Source of the DNA: JBHPCZ01 sp042573625
GTDB taxonomy: Bacteria > Desulfobacterota > Desulfobacteria > Desulfobacterales > UBA11574
Direction of reading: 5' to 3'
DNA length: 26,186 bases
Assembly (NCBI GenBank): GCA_042573625.1
Contig: JBHPCZ010000037.1
Location: forward strand, 1-26,186
Part shown: positions 1-8,118 of the stretch, in pieces
Layout of the letters: every line of letters begins with the position of its first letter
Numbering within the stretch: position 1 is the stretch's first letter
Made by a program: the position numbers and the translations under genes
The notes under the pieces: model-generated
Database searches by the model: none
What the model was told of the DNA's origin: nothing
Seen by the model: the letters and a program-made list of their open reading frames with translations, nothing else

Positions 1-263
1 TCCTTTCAACTTCCTCTGTATCACCCTTTCTCTGCAATTCTTAAGCATTTTTATCCGCCTGTTTTGTGGCGGGTCACTCGAATCCTTGGATCCATATGCC
101 CGAGGCAGGCAAGCCTTGACCCCTTTAATCCTTTCAAAATCATCAACTCTTTTGGAGATAATTCTTATTTATTTGTCGTTTTAATCTTCAAAACCTTACA
201 TGAATATGAAGAAGAAAAAGAGTAAGGATCATTAGGTTCAAAGGCAATTTTGGGTTGGCTTTT
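1..263. other. Non-coding stretch downstream of lpdA
   Basis: No convincing gene is seen here on either strand. It lies downstream of the lpdA stop codon. A short GC stem (55-59 with 68-72) is present but has no T-run on either side, so it does not look like an intrinsic terminator. The start of the window (TCCTTTCAA at 1-9) recurs near 130, which hints at a short dispersed repeat. Confidence 0.5.
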
Positions 264-1691
264 TCAGGATGCGTAAATGGAGCATTTGCGCACCGCCATT
301 GCCGCTTCCTGAAGCGCTTCTGAAAAGGTCGGATGGCCGTGAACCGTTCGGGCGATATCTTCGGAACTTGCGCCGAACTCGACCGCAAGTACGCATTCTG
401 CAATCATATCCGCCGCACGCGGGCCGATAATGTGAACGCCCAGAATTCGATCTGTTTTAGAATGGGCGATGAGTTTGACAAAACCATCCTTTTCTCCCAT
501 GCACCGGGCGCGCCCGGCACCGGAAAATGGATATGTACCGATACAGTAAGGGATGTTGCGTTCTTTTACCTGCTCTTCGGTAAGTCCGACACTGGCAACC
601 TCCGGCCATGTATAAACCACCGACGGGACGGCGTCATAATTGACTTCACCGGGAAGCCCGGCGATACATTCAGCGGCGGCGATGCCTTCTGCCGAGGCTT
701 TGTGGGCCAGCATGGGACCTGGGGTGAGATCACCAATGGCATATACAGTGGGAATATTGGTACGGTAAGATTCATTTACCTGCACATGTCCGGTTCGGGA
801 GTCAGTTTCCACGCCGATATCTTCCAGTCCCAGATTTTGCGTCAGGGGACGTCGCCCCACTGCCACAAGTAGTCGATCACAGGACAGGGTTTCTTCTTTA
901 CCCTCAGCCTCCAGCGTCATTTTCACCCTGTTTCGCGAAATCTTCGCCTCGGAAACCCGGGTGTTCAGGCGAATGGCCATGCCTTGCTTTTTGAGTATCC
1001 GTTCCAAAGTTCTGGAAACCTGCCCGTCCAGAGTGGCGGCAATCATCGGCAGCATTTCAACAACAGTAACCTTTGCGCCCAGACGGAGCCAGACCGATCC
1101 CAGTTCCAGACCGATGTATCCGCCGCCCACAATGCCCAGATGCTTCGGAATTGACTTAAATGCCAGCGCTTCGGTAGAAGTCACAATCCGTTTGCCGTCA
1201 AATTCCAGGCCCGGGACCTGTACCGGCGTACTGCCGGTTGCCAGTATAATCGACTTGCCGTTTAAGATTTGTCGTTTTCTTTTTTTGGAAGACCCGGCAG
1301 CCTCTTCGACTTCAACACGATCCGTACCCGCGAGGCGGGCTGTCCCGTAAAAAATCCGGATACTGTTTCCTTCGAGCAGTTTTCGAACATTTTCGGTAAG
1401 CTCCTCAACCACCTGATCTTTTCGCGCCATCATGGTCGCCAGGTCCAGGCTCAATTTGCCTGTTTTGATGCCGTGGTCGGCAAGGTGATCTTTGGCCAGG
1501 TGGAAGTACTCGCTGGAGTCGAGCAGGGCCTTGCTCGGGATGCAGCCGACATTCAGGCAAACCCCGCCCAAGCGGGCTTCCTTTTCCACGCAGGCCACTT
1601 TCAAACCGAGCTGGGCCGCCCGAACGGCGGCCACATACCCGCCGGGACCGGTGCCGATAATGATAAGGTCGAAAATCTCTTTTGTTGCCAT
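264..1691 (-). CDS. lpdA: Dihydrolipoamide dehydrogenase (E3)
   Basis: A 475-residue cytosolic flavoprotein that reoxidises the dihydrolipoyl arm of the 2-oxoglutarate dehydrogenase complex and passes electrons to NAD+. Visible motifs: N-terminal FAD-binding GTGPGGYVAA (13-22), the redox-active disulfide CLNVGC (Cys45/Cys50), an NAD-binding GGGYIGLELG near residue 188, the second FAD motif YAIGD, and the C-terminal HGHPTFSE dyad (His453, Glu458). Length is normal for the family. It is the last gene of sucA-sucB-lpdA. Only two bases separate its ATG from the sucB stop, and its Shine-Dalgarno GGAG lies inside the last sucB codons, so translation is probably coupled. The same E3 could also serve other lipoyl complexes such as glycine cleavage. 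The family call is very secure. Confidence 0.97.
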   Translation of the reverse strand: MATKEIFDLIIIGTGPGGYVAAVRAAQLGLKVACVEKEARLGGVCLNVGCIPSKALLDSSEYFHLAKDHLADHGIKTGKLSLDLATMMARKDQVVEELTENVRKLLEGNSIRIFYGTARLAGTDRVEVEEAAGSSKKRKRQILNGKSIILATGSTPVQVPGLEFDGKRIVTSTEALAFKSIPKHLGIVGGGYIGLELGSVWLRLGAKVTVVEMLPMIAATLDGQVSRTLERILKKQGMAIRLNTRVSEAKISRNRVKMTLEAEGKEETLSCDRLLVAVGRRPLTQNLGLEDIGVETDSRTGHVQVNESYRTNIPTVYAIGDLTPGPMLAHKASAEGIAAAECIAGLPGEVNYDAVPSVVYTWPEVASVGLTEEQVKERNIPYCIGTYPFSGAGRARCMGEKDGFVKLIAHSKTDRILGVHIIGPRAADMIAECVLAVEFGASSEDIARTVHGHPTFSEALQEAAMAVRKCSIYAS

Positions 1692-1693
1692 AT

Positions 1694-3025
1694 TTAAATC
1701 TCCATCATGATCCGTTCCGGATTTTCAATGTTCTCTTTAATTCGCACAAGGAAAGTAACCGCTTCCCTGCCGTCAACGATACGATGATCGTAGCTCAGGG
1801 CCACGTACATCATGGGCCGGATTTGTATCTCATCCTCGACCACCACCGGACGTTTTTCAATTTTGTGCATCCCGAGAATGCCGCTCTGGGGCATATTCAG
1901 AATCGGGGTGCTGAGCAAAGAGCCGAAAACACCGCCGTTCGTGATGGTAAAGGTTCCGCCCTCGAGGTCTGCCAGTTCCAGACGATTGGTTTTCACTTTA
2001 TCCACGAAATCGACAATGGCCTGCTCCAGTTCCGCGAAACTCAAGGTGTCTGCATTGCGAATCACCGGGACTACCAAACCGCGGCCGGTTCCGATGGCAA
2101 TGCCGATGTGGTAATAGTGGTGGTACACAATCTCCTTCCCTTCGACAAACGCGTTGATTTGGGGAAACTCCTTGAGGGCTTCCACGCTGGCTTTGATAAA
2201 AAAGGACATAAATCCCAGGTTGACCCCGTATTTCTCTTTAAAGGCCTCCTTGAACCGTGTCCGTACGGACATGGTCCGGCTCATGTCGATCTCATTAAAG
2301 GTGGTGAGCATGGCGGTATTCTGCTTGGCCTCCAGGAGGCGAGCCGCGATGCGCTGCCGGATCGGACTCATCGGTTTTCGGCTGACAGCTTCTTCTTCGG
2401 CCAAAACAGTCTCCGCTAAAATTTGGGGCGGGGAGGGTTTTTGCGCCCCAGTTTCGACGGGCGCCGGCGATTGGGGCTGTTCAAGATAAAGCAGAACATC
2501 TCCCTTGGTCACACGGTTTCCCGGACCGGTGCCGGTAACGGCTTTGATATCAATGTTTTTTTCAGCGACCAGCCGCCGAACGGAAGGCGGAAGAATTGGC
2601 GCTGCCCGGACGCTTTCCGCTTCGACAGGTGCAGGTTCAGCAGGAACCGCTTCTGTTACCGGTTCCGTTGCTGCTTTAATGGATACCGGCGGCGCTTTCT
2701 CCGCAGGCGGAGCCGGTTCCGCTGGTGCTTCAATGGGTACAGGGGCCGCTTCCAGTGGCGGAGCCGGTTCCGGCGCCTCCGCCGGCACTGCTTCGGTATC
2801 TAAGGTTCCCACCACCGCTCCAATGGCAACGGTTTCACCTTCGGATACCGAGATCTTTAAAATACCGTTCGCCTCGGCGACAATCTCTAAGGTCACCTTG
2901 TCGGTCTCTATAACAAAGAGCGGTTCATCCTTTGTCACCGCGTCTCCGTCTTTCTTGTACCACTGGACAAGAACCGCTTCCTGCACCGATTCTCCAACGC
3001 TGGGAATTTTGATTTCTAATGCCAT
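1694..3025 (-). CDS. sucB: Dihydrolipoyl succinyltransferase (E2 of OGDH)
   Basis: A 443-residue E2 core enzyme that transfers succinyl groups from lipoate to CoA. Domain order: N-terminal lipoyl domain with ETDKVTLEI (lipoyl Lys43), a long Pro/Ala/Glu-rich flexible linker (about 78-145), an E1/E3-binding domain (about 146-185, with GTGPGNRVTKGDV), and the acyltransferase domain ending in SYDHRIVDG (His414, Asp418 catalytic). The open frame extends 11 codons further upstream, but the ATG at 3025 is preferred: AGGAG lies 7 bases before it and the lipoyl domain begins directly at MALEIKIPSVGES. It lies 48 bases after sucA and 2 bases before lpdA. The adjacent OdhA-type E1 indicates succinyl rather than acetyl or branched-chain specificity. 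Confidence 0.96.
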   Translation of the reverse strand: MALEIKIPSVGESVQEAVLVQWYKKDGDAVTKDEPLFVIETDKVTLEIVAEANGILKISVSEGETVAIGAVVGTLDTEAVPAEAPEPAPPLEAAPVPIEAPAEPAPPAEKAPPVSIKAATEPVTEAVPAEPAPVEAESVRAAPILPPSVRRLVAEKNIDIKAVTGTGPGNRVTKGDVLLYLEQPQSPAPVETGAQKPSPPQILAETVLAEEEAVSRKPMSPIRQRIAARLLEAKQNTAMLTTFNEIDMSRTMSVRTRFKEAFKEKYGVNLGFMSFFIKASVEALKEFPQINAFVEGKEIVYHHYYHIGIAIGTGRGLVVPVIRNADTLSFAELEQAIVDFVDKVKTNRLELADLEGGTFTITNGGVFGSLLSTPILNMPQSGILGMHKIEKRPVVVEDEIQIRPMMYVALSYDHRIVDGREAVTFLVRIKENIENPERIMMEI

Positions 3026-3073
3026 GCTTGCTCCTAAATTGAACTTGGAAGATTCCAATTATGGTTAAGATAT

Positions 3074-5803
3074 TTATTTCTTTTCTGAGACTGCCGGCCC
3101 TACGGCTTCTTCAATAATAGCAGCCTGATCCTGCCTGTAAATATGGGGAAAACCGGTTGCCGGGCTGGATGATGCTTTTCGGCCGATATATTCGATCGGT
3201 TTTCCGATCAATTTTTCCAGGCGCGGTCGAATGAAAAACCAGCCGCCCATGTTCTCGGATTCTTCCTGGACCCAGAAGAATTGTCGGGTTTTTTTATATT
3301 TTTGAACGATCGATTTCAGCTGTGTGTCGGGAAAAGGATAGAATTGTTCGACGCGGACAATGGCAATATCCTTTTTTTTCAACTCCCGGCGCCTTTGAAG
3401 GAGTTCATAAAAAATCTTTCCGCTGCAAAAGAGGACGCGGCCGGGTGTATTTATCCTGTCCGGATCTTCAAGAATCGCCTTAAAAGCGCCTGAAGCCATG
3501 TCACTCAATTCGGATACCGCCAATGGGTGCCGTAAAAGGCTTTTGGGCGCCATGATGACCAGAGGCTTTCGAAAATCGCCTTTGACCTGTCGCCGAAGAA
3601 GGTGAAAATACTGGGCCGGCGTGGTGAGATTGCACACCTGCATGTTGTTGCCGGCGCACAGTTGGAGAAAGCGTTCCAGGCGGGCACTCGAATGTTCCGG
3701 CCCAAGCCCTTCCATCCCGTGGGGAAGCAGTAGAATCAAGCCGCTTAACCGCTGCCACTTTGATTCGCCACTGGCAATATATAGATCGATAACCGCCTGG
3801 GCGTTATTGGCAAAGTCCCCGAACTGTGCTTCCCAGATAACCAGCCCCATGGGCTGTGTCATTGAATATCCGTACTCAAAGCCAAGGATTCCGACTTCGG
3901 AAAGCATACTGTCATACACAAGAAAGGGGGCCTGGGCTTTGTTGAGAGCGTTGAGCGGGATGTATTTTTCGTTGTTTTTGATATCCACCAGAACACTGTG
4001 ACGCTGGCTGAAAGTGCCGCGGCCGCTGTCCTGCCCACTGAGCCGGATGGGAATACCCTCTGTTAGAAGTGAAGCAAAGGCCAGCGCCTCAGCATTGGCC
4101 CAGTCGATACCCGCCCCATCTGCAACGGTCTTCAGTCGTTTTTTCAGCAGGCGGTCCAGCTTCGGATTCAGGGAAAATCCGGACGGAACAGCATTGAGTT
4201 TCCGTGCAAAAGCTAAAAGATTCTTATTGGAAACACCGGTCTCAAAAGGTTCGTGGGAGAAACGCCCGTGGAAACCTTCCCAGTTTTCATAAAATCGGGA
4301 TTCGGGAAAGGGGCAGGCGCTGTTGTGAATCTCCTGAAAGGCTTCCTCCAATCTGCTGTTGATCTCTTTTTCAACATCGGCCAGATCTTTTTTCCGGATG
4401 CTGCCTTCTTCCATCAGTTTATTGGCGTAAATGCCGTGAATCGGCTCCCGGTCTCGAATTCGATCGTACATCTGCGGTTGCGTGAAGTACGGCTCATCCC
4501 CTTCATTGTGACCGTACCGCCGGTAACAGATTACATCGATGACCACGTCTTTGTTGAAACTCATGCGATATTCAGCAGCAAGGCGGGCAACGTGAACAAC
4601 AGCCTCAGGGTCCTCCCCGTGTACGTGAAAGATGGGAATCATGAGCATTTTGGCGATATCCGTAGCATAACGGGTTGAACGGGCATCTTCAGGAAGGGTT
4701 GTGTAACCGATTTGATTGTTGATAACCAGGTGGATTGTACCGCCGGTTCCATAACCCGACAACTGGGACATATTCAAAGTTTCGGCGACAATTCCCTGAC
4801 CGGCGAATGCCGCGTCCCCATGAATTAGAAGCGGGATCACCCGGTTTTTACTGTTTTCTTTCAACATATCCTGCCGGGCTCGGGAAAACCCCTGTACCAC
4901 CGGATCCACGGACTCCAGATGGCTCGGGTTGTTGATCAGAAAAATACGAAGGACACGGTCATTGTCTACGTTGACATCCGCCAGGTATCCATTATGATAC
5001 TTGACGTCACCAGCCCCAAAAATATCATCCGGGTTATAACAACTTTCAAATTCACTGAAAATCTCTTCGTATGATTTTTGAAGTATATGGGCCTGCACAT
5101 TCAGCCTTCCCCGGTGAGCCATGCCGAGGATAATTTCCTGACAACCTCGCTCAGCTGCGAAACGGATGAGTTCATCGAACATGGGAATGATTGCTTCAGC
5201 ACCTTCAATGGAAAAGCGGGTTACCCCTATATATTTTTTATGAAGAAATTGCTCAAAAAGAGCGGCCTGATAGAGTTTTTTAAGAATTTTTAGTCGGGTT
5301 TCACGATTCAGGTTCGGTCGGTTTTGAACCGGTTCCATTCGATCCTGAAGCCACTGGCGCTCAGAAGGATCCTGGAGATGCATAAATTCTACACCGACAG
5401 ATCGGCAGTAGGTCTCTTTCAGTGTTTTGATAATATCCCGCAAAGGTGCCCGATTGTTTTTTAAAAGACCCCGGGAATAAAATTCAGTGTTCAGATCTTC
5501 CGGGGTAAAATCGAATGCGGAAAAGTTGAGAAGCGGATGATCGGTGGGACATGACACCAGCGGATCCAGGCAGGCCAGGAGATGTCCGATATCACGATAA
5601 CGGTAAATGAGTGCTTCCAACCGGGACTGCAGAAGTGCCGAGTCTTCGTCACATTCTGCGACGGCTTCCTGTTCTCTGGAAACGCCTATTTCAAAGCCTT
5701 CAAAGAAAAAACGCCAGTCTCTGGAAACTGCGTTTGAATCGGCTTTCCAAATTTTATATTGTTTGTCGATGAATTCAGCATTCAAAGTTTCCGTAAGATC
5801 CAT
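3074..5803 (-). CDS. sucA: 2-oxoglutarate dehydrogenase E1 component
   Basis: A 909-residue thiamine-diphosphate-dependent decarboxylase that converts 2-oxoglutarate and lipoyl-E2 to succinyl-E2 plus CO2. Visible: the N-terminal E2-binding-like segment (FIDKQYKIWKAD), the OGDH signature GMAHRGRLN (227-235), the ThDP/Mg site HGDAAFAGQG (328-337) followed by NNQIGYTT (362-369), and a C-terminal transketolase-like pyrimidine domain. Length fits single-chain OGDH E1 (about 900-950). The start ATG has GAGGT about 7 bases upstream. It is the first gene of the operon. Many anaerobes use 2-oxoglutarate:ferredoxin oxidoreductase instead, so a full NAD-linked OGDH complex is a physiological clue in a genome that otherwise looks anaerobic. 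Confidence 0.97.
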   Translation of the reverse strand: MDLTETLNAEFIDKQYKIWKADSNAVSRDWRFFFEGFEIGVSREQEAVAECDEDSALLQSRLEALIYRYRDIGHLLACLDPLVSCPTDHPLLNFSAFDFTPEDLNTEFYSRGLLKNNRAPLRDIIKTLKETYCRSVGVEFMHLQDPSERQWLQDRMEPVQNRPNLNRETRLKILKKLYQAALFEQFLHKKYIGVTRFSIEGAEAIIPMFDELIRFAAERGCQEIILGMAHRGRLNVQAHILQKSYEEIFSEFESCYNPDDIFGAGDVKYHNGYLADVNVDNDRVLRIFLINNPSHLESVDPVVQGFSRARQDMLKENSKNRVIPLLIHGDAAFAGQGIVAETLNMSQLSGYGTGGTIHLVINNQIGYTTLPEDARSTRYATDIAKMLMIPIFHVHGEDPEAVVHVARLAAEYRMSFNKDVVIDVICYRRYGHNEGDEPYFTQPQMYDRIRDREPIHGIYANKLMEEGSIRKKDLADVEKEINSRLEEAFQEIHNSACPFPESRFYENWEGFHGRFSHEPFETGVSNKNLLAFARKLNAVPSGFSLNPKLDRLLKKRLKTVADGAGIDWANAEALAFASLLTEGIPIRLSGQDSGRGTFSQRHSVLVDIKNNEKYIPLNALNKAQAPFLVYDSMLSEVGILGFEYGYSMTQPMGLVIWEAQFGDFANNAQAVIDLYIASGESKWQRLSGLILLLPHGMEGLGPEHSSARLERFLQLCAGNNMQVCNLTTPAQYFHLLRRQVKGDFRKPLVIMAPKSLLRHPLAVSELSDMASGAFKAILEDPDRINTPGRVLFCSGKIFYELLQRRRELKKKDIAIVRVEQFYPFPDTQLKSIVQKYKKTRQFFWVQEESENMGGWFFIRPRLEKLIGKPIEYIGRKASSSPATGFPHIYRQDQAAIIEEAVGPAVSEKK

Positions 5804-5871
5804 AGTTGTGACCTCATCGTGGCAAGTGATTCGACGCGATTAGGGCTATAAAGTGAAGAGATGGTGGAATC

Positions 5872-5886
5872 GATGATGCCATCATC
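5872..5886. promoter_or_regulatory. 15-bp palindrome upstream of sucA
   Basis: Perfect 7-bp arms (GATGATG / CATCATC) around one central base, about 70 bp upstream of the sucA ATG. It could be an operator for the sucAB-lpd operon. No clear sigma-70 promoter was recognised around it, so the role is inference only. Confidence 0.3.
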
Positions 5887-5979
5887 CCCTGTGGATATCG
5901 CGAGGCCTTTGAAAAATGACCGATTCTGGGAAGGAGTTGATGAATTGCCTGACTGCTTGATAATGTTACAACATAAAGA

Positions 5980-6017
5980 AGGACAGGTCAGGCAGGCAAT
6001 ATGACATGACCTGTCCT
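5980..6017 (-). terminator. Hairpin after the rubrerythrin-like gene
   Basis: An 11-bp perfect inverted repeat (AGGACAGGTCA at 5980-5990, TGACCTGTCCT at 6007-6017) with a 16-base loop. Read on the minus strand it follows the rubrerythrin-like stop and is trailed by TTCTTTATGTT, so it could be an intrinsic terminator insulating that gene from sucA. The loop and flank also contain a competing complementary pair (5944-5953 with 5987-6000), so a regulatory switch is an alternative. Confidence 0.45.
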
Positions 6018-6082
6018 CATCAAACCATAACAATCTTATTTGAAAACGCCGTATATCGCGGACCCAATATCAGAGACCGATT

Positions 6083-6544
6083 TTAGTCCCCCTGCTCGGC
6101 CATATAGTCGTCATAAAGGGTTTCAAAAAACGATTTGTGTTTGGCCTCTTCTTGGCAGAGTATCTGGAAAGCCTTAACATTTTCAGGATTATCGGTCTTT
6201 CCCTGAAGTTCGTTATACATCTTCAGCGCCTGTTCTTCCCGCTTCATGGCCAGTCGTAAAATATCTACAAAATGCATCCCTTTTTCATATTTAATTTCTT
6301 CTATATAGTCGCTTCTTTTAATATCGGGGACCCATTTTAGTTTGTATTCCTCCACAAGTTCCTTGTTTTTCCCCAGGTTTTCCAGCATGGCCTGGTGCTT
6401 TTTTTCTTCTTTGGAAAAATCCAGCAGGCTATCTCTTACAGCTTCAAAAGGTTCCTGCTCAGCACATTCCGCGTAGAAGGCGGCGGCCTCTTTCTCTTTC
6501 TCGATAGCATAATTAACAATCTCCTCAAACGATTCAAAACCCAT
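6083..6544 (-). CDS. Rubrerythrin-like ferritin-fold diiron protein
   Basis: A 153-residue four-helix-bundle protein of the rubrerythrin/ferritin-like family. Two ExxH diiron motifs are visible (Glu47-His50 in EEKKH and Glu133-His136 in EEAKH), with matching helix glutamates near Glu19 and Glu104. There is no C-terminal rubredoxin domain, since no CxxC pair follows. Family members act in peroxide reduction or iron handling in anaerobes; without a rubredoxin domain, an external electron donor would be needed. The open frame begins at 6592, but the ATG at 6544 is chosen because AAAGGAGG sits just before it and the product then starts at the first helix. It is a single-gene unit with a probable promoter and palindrome upstream and a hairpin downstream. 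Confidence 0.9.
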   Translation of the reverse strand: MGFESFEEIVNYAIEKEKEAAAFYAECAEQEPFEAVRDSLLDFSKEEKKHQAMLENLGKNKELVEEYKLKWVPDIKRSDYIEEIKYEKGMHFVDILRLAMKREEQALKMYNELQGKTDNPENVKAFQILCQEEAKHKSFFETLYDDYMAEQGD

Positions 6545-6578
6545 AATTTCCTCCTTTAAAAGATCAATGAAAGCCCAT

Positions 6579-6602
6579 TTTATAAAAAACAAAACGTTTT
6601 GT
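6579..6602 (-). promoter_or_regulatory. Putative promoter and palindrome of the rubrerythrin-like gene
   Basis: A TATAAA -10-like box (6579-6584, minus strand) lies 35 bp before the rubrerythrin-like start. A perfect 14-bp palindrome, ACAAAACGTTTTGT (6589-6602), sits directly upstream, in the spacer or -35 area. Placement suggests an operator, perhaps for a redox- or metal-responsive repressor. It does not match a PerR or Fur box that I recognise. Confidence 0.35.
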
Positions 6603-6795
6603 CATCATCATCGCGTCAAACAATGGTCATGTGGTTGACTCAATCGCATTTTTATGAAATAATTTCTTGTCATAATGAATACTTGGGATGTATTTAACAA
6701 TTAAAACATAACAGATTTCAAAACACAATTCAACATATAGATTGCCGGATATTTATATATGGAAAAAATTATTTTACGAGAAAGGAAGCGCTGTT

Positions 6796-6999
6796 ATGAA
6801 TATCGATCGTATTGTACTCGGGTTTGCCGGCAGTATGGTATTGCTCAGCCTGCTGCTCTCAAGATTTCACAGTCCGTACTGGTTATTGTTTACTGCCTTT
6901 GTTGGTGCCAATTTGCTTCAATCTTCAATAACCGGGTTTTGTCCTCTGGCCAAATTCCTTAAACCGCTGGGGGTAAAGCCGGGAAAAGCCTTTGAATAA
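6796..6999 (+). CDS. DUF2892 (YgaP-like) small membrane protein
   Basis: A 67-residue inner-membrane protein resembling the DUF2892/YgaP-like transmembrane family. It opens with MNIDRIVLGFAGSMVLLS, has two hydrophobic segments (about 5-22 and 27-45), and ends with the family-typical GFCPLAKFLKPLGV. The reading frame is open from 6742, but the ATG at 6796 is preferred: AAAGGAAG lies about 8 bases upstream and the protein begins as other members do. In other bacteria the domain occurs alone or fused to rhodanese domains, and its cellular role is not settled. It is divergent from the rubrerythrin-like gene and appears monocistronic. Confidence 0.85.
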   Translation: MNIDRIVLGFAGSMVLLSLLLSRFHSPYWLLFTAFVGANLLQSSITGFCPLAKFLKPLGVKPGKAFE

Positions 7000-7111
7000 T
7001 TAAATTGATTTCCACCGCCTCCCACATTTTTTGCAAAAGTGGGGTGCTGTACCGGGTAGAGGGTTGCCCAATGGTATCGCTTTGGCTAAAAGCGGCAGGA
7101 CGATATTTCGG

Positions 7112-7288
7112 TTAGTCGTCACTGAGTGCATAGTAGCACCTTTTTGGCGACATCACTTTTCCCTTCTTTTTAAGTCCGCTGATTATCTTTGAGACTTCTT
7201 TGCTCTCCGCATCGATCATCTTTGCGACTTCGCCCGGCCGCACCGGTTTTCCCGCCTTTTTCATGGCGTTCAGTACTTTTTTTTCCAT
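7112..7288 (-). CDS. Mini winged-helix DNA-binding protein
   Basis: A 58-residue protein that is essentially one winged helix-turn-helix: GKPVRPGEVAKMID then SKEVSKIISGLKKKGKV, ending in a short wing (SPKRCYYALS). The frame is open further upstream (to 7387), but that part overlaps the preceding gene. The ATG at 7288 is preferred because GAGG lies about 6 bases before it. The stop of the upstream gene is only 13 bases away and this SD sits next to it, so the two are probably co-translated. It is lysine-rich and likely binds DNA; the target is unknown. Confidence 0.75.
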   Translation of the reverse strand: MEKKVLNAMKKAGKPVRPGEVAKMIDAESKEVSKIISGLKKKGKVMSPKRCYYALSDD

Positions 7289-7301
7289 TTTTTCCTCATC
7301 C

Positions 7302-7661
7302 TCACATTTCTTCGAGTTGATTTTTAAGCCAGGTTTTAATTTCACCTTCGACCGCGTAAACGCCCTTGAGATTCCCATTTTCTTCAAGATAGCTTTTTCT
7401 CAGGTTATTCGGCAAATCAATCCTTGCAAGTTCCAGCGCCTCTTCAGAATTTCGGCGAACGAGGAAGACAACCGGATTTTCCGTCCAGGTATCGACTACA
7501 AAATAATGGGTTACATCATCCTTGGACCGGATGACATAGTTGCCGCCGGCCCAGTTATTCCCCCATTCAAGATACAACCTGACCGCTTCTTCCGGCGTCA
7601 TCTCCCAGTCTATGGCGTTTAACAGAGCGGGGTTCTGTTTTATATCTTTCAACCGCATCAT
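7302..7661 (-). CDS. Conserved small protein, DVU0772-like
   Basis: A 119-residue soluble protein with no membrane segment. From memory it resembles a small conserved family of sulfate-reducing bacteria typified by Desulfovibrio DVU0772; this could not be checked here. Distinctive stretches are DWEMTPEEAVRLYLEWGNNW (19-38) and VFLVRRNSEEALELARIDLP (65-84). Tryptophan and acidic content are high. AAGGAG lies 7 bases before the first of two adjacent ATGs. It is followed after 13 bases by the mini winged-helix gene, so they form a two-gene unit. The biochemical role is unknown. Confidence 0.7.
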   Translation of the reverse strand: MMRLKDIKQNPALLNAIDWEMTPEEAVRLYLEWGNNWAGGNYVIRSKDDVTHYFVVDTWTENPVVFLVRRNSEEALELARIDLPNNLRKSYLEENGNLKGVYAVEGEIKTWLKNQLEEM

Positions 7662-8118
7662 GGCATATCTCCTTTACGACAATTGATTTAACGGCAGTCA
7701 TCTTCCTTGTAATACCAGAGTAAAATTATGCATTTCAAATTTGTTTTTAATTATATTAAAAAGCAATAAGCGTGCCACATTACTGATGACGAGAAGGGAA
7801 GAAAACATGCCGTTGATTTGTTCATCAATATGTTAGAAATATCCGGAATGGAAGCTTTGACCATTGGCGTTCGATGGTTATAGCAGTTGTCAAAATAACG
7901 CTCCGAGCCGCCGGACAATTTAGTTTATACCGGGAGGAACTCGCAAATAAAAGGGGATCTCCGGCTGTTTTGTGAGACACTTTTGTATCAAAATTAATTG
8001 TGATACAGAAGATGACGCCAATGCCGTCTTGACCCAAATACGGGTTACATGCTAATGGATAGCGGTTTTCGTGAACGATTCAGGTTGTTAATCGGTTGTT
8101 TAGGATTCGGATAAGTGG
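7662..8118. other. Long intergenic region between divergent genes
   Basis: This stretch separates the divergently transcribed DVU0772-like gene (minus) and the UbiA gene (plus). No convincing open frame is visible. It is AT-rich at 7720-7770. The only clear structure is the inverted repeat at 7984-8007. It presumably holds the promoters of both flanking genes, but none could be assigned confidently. Confidence 0.5.
7984..8007. promoter_or_regulatory. Inverted repeat upstream of the UbiA gene
   Basis: Perfect 7-bp arms, TGTATCA (7984-7990) and TGATACA (8001-8007), separated by 10 AT-rich bases; about one helical turn between arms is typical of a dimeric repressor site. Its right half contains TTGTGATAC, the same 9-mer that opens the palindrome at 9146-9172 on the other side of the UbiA gene. 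The distance to the UbiA start (111 bp) is compatible with promoter control. Confidence 0.4.

Noticed and set aside
188..403. Minus-strand 71-residue open frame overlapping the lpdA 3' end
   Set aside because: It overlaps lpdA in another frame, has low-complexity composition, no ribosome-binding site and no recognisable domain.
1682..2419. Plus-strand 245-residue open frame opposite sucB
   Set aside because: It lies antisense to the conserved catalytic domain of sucB, and its length follows from codon bias of the real gene.
2505..3068. Plus-strand 187-residue Gly/Ala/Ser-rich open frame
   Set aside because: It is the antisense reading of the Pro/Ala/Glu-rich linker and lipoyl domain of sucB. 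The apparent repeat protein is an artefact of that linker.
5782..6033. Minus-strand 83-residue open frame before sucA
   Set aside because: It overlaps the sucA start and the hairpin region, with no SD and no protein-like pattern. The region is better explained as regulatory sequence.
7021..7094. Small hairpins (CCCAC/GTGGG and CGCTTT/AAAGCG) between the DUF2892 and winged-helix genes
   Set aside because: Stems are short or bulged and no T-run follows on either strand, so a terminator cannot be supported.
7825..8037. Minus-strand 70-residue open frame in the gap before the UbiA gene
   Set aside because: No SD, no recognisable domain, atypical composition, and it spans the inverted repeat at 7984-8007.
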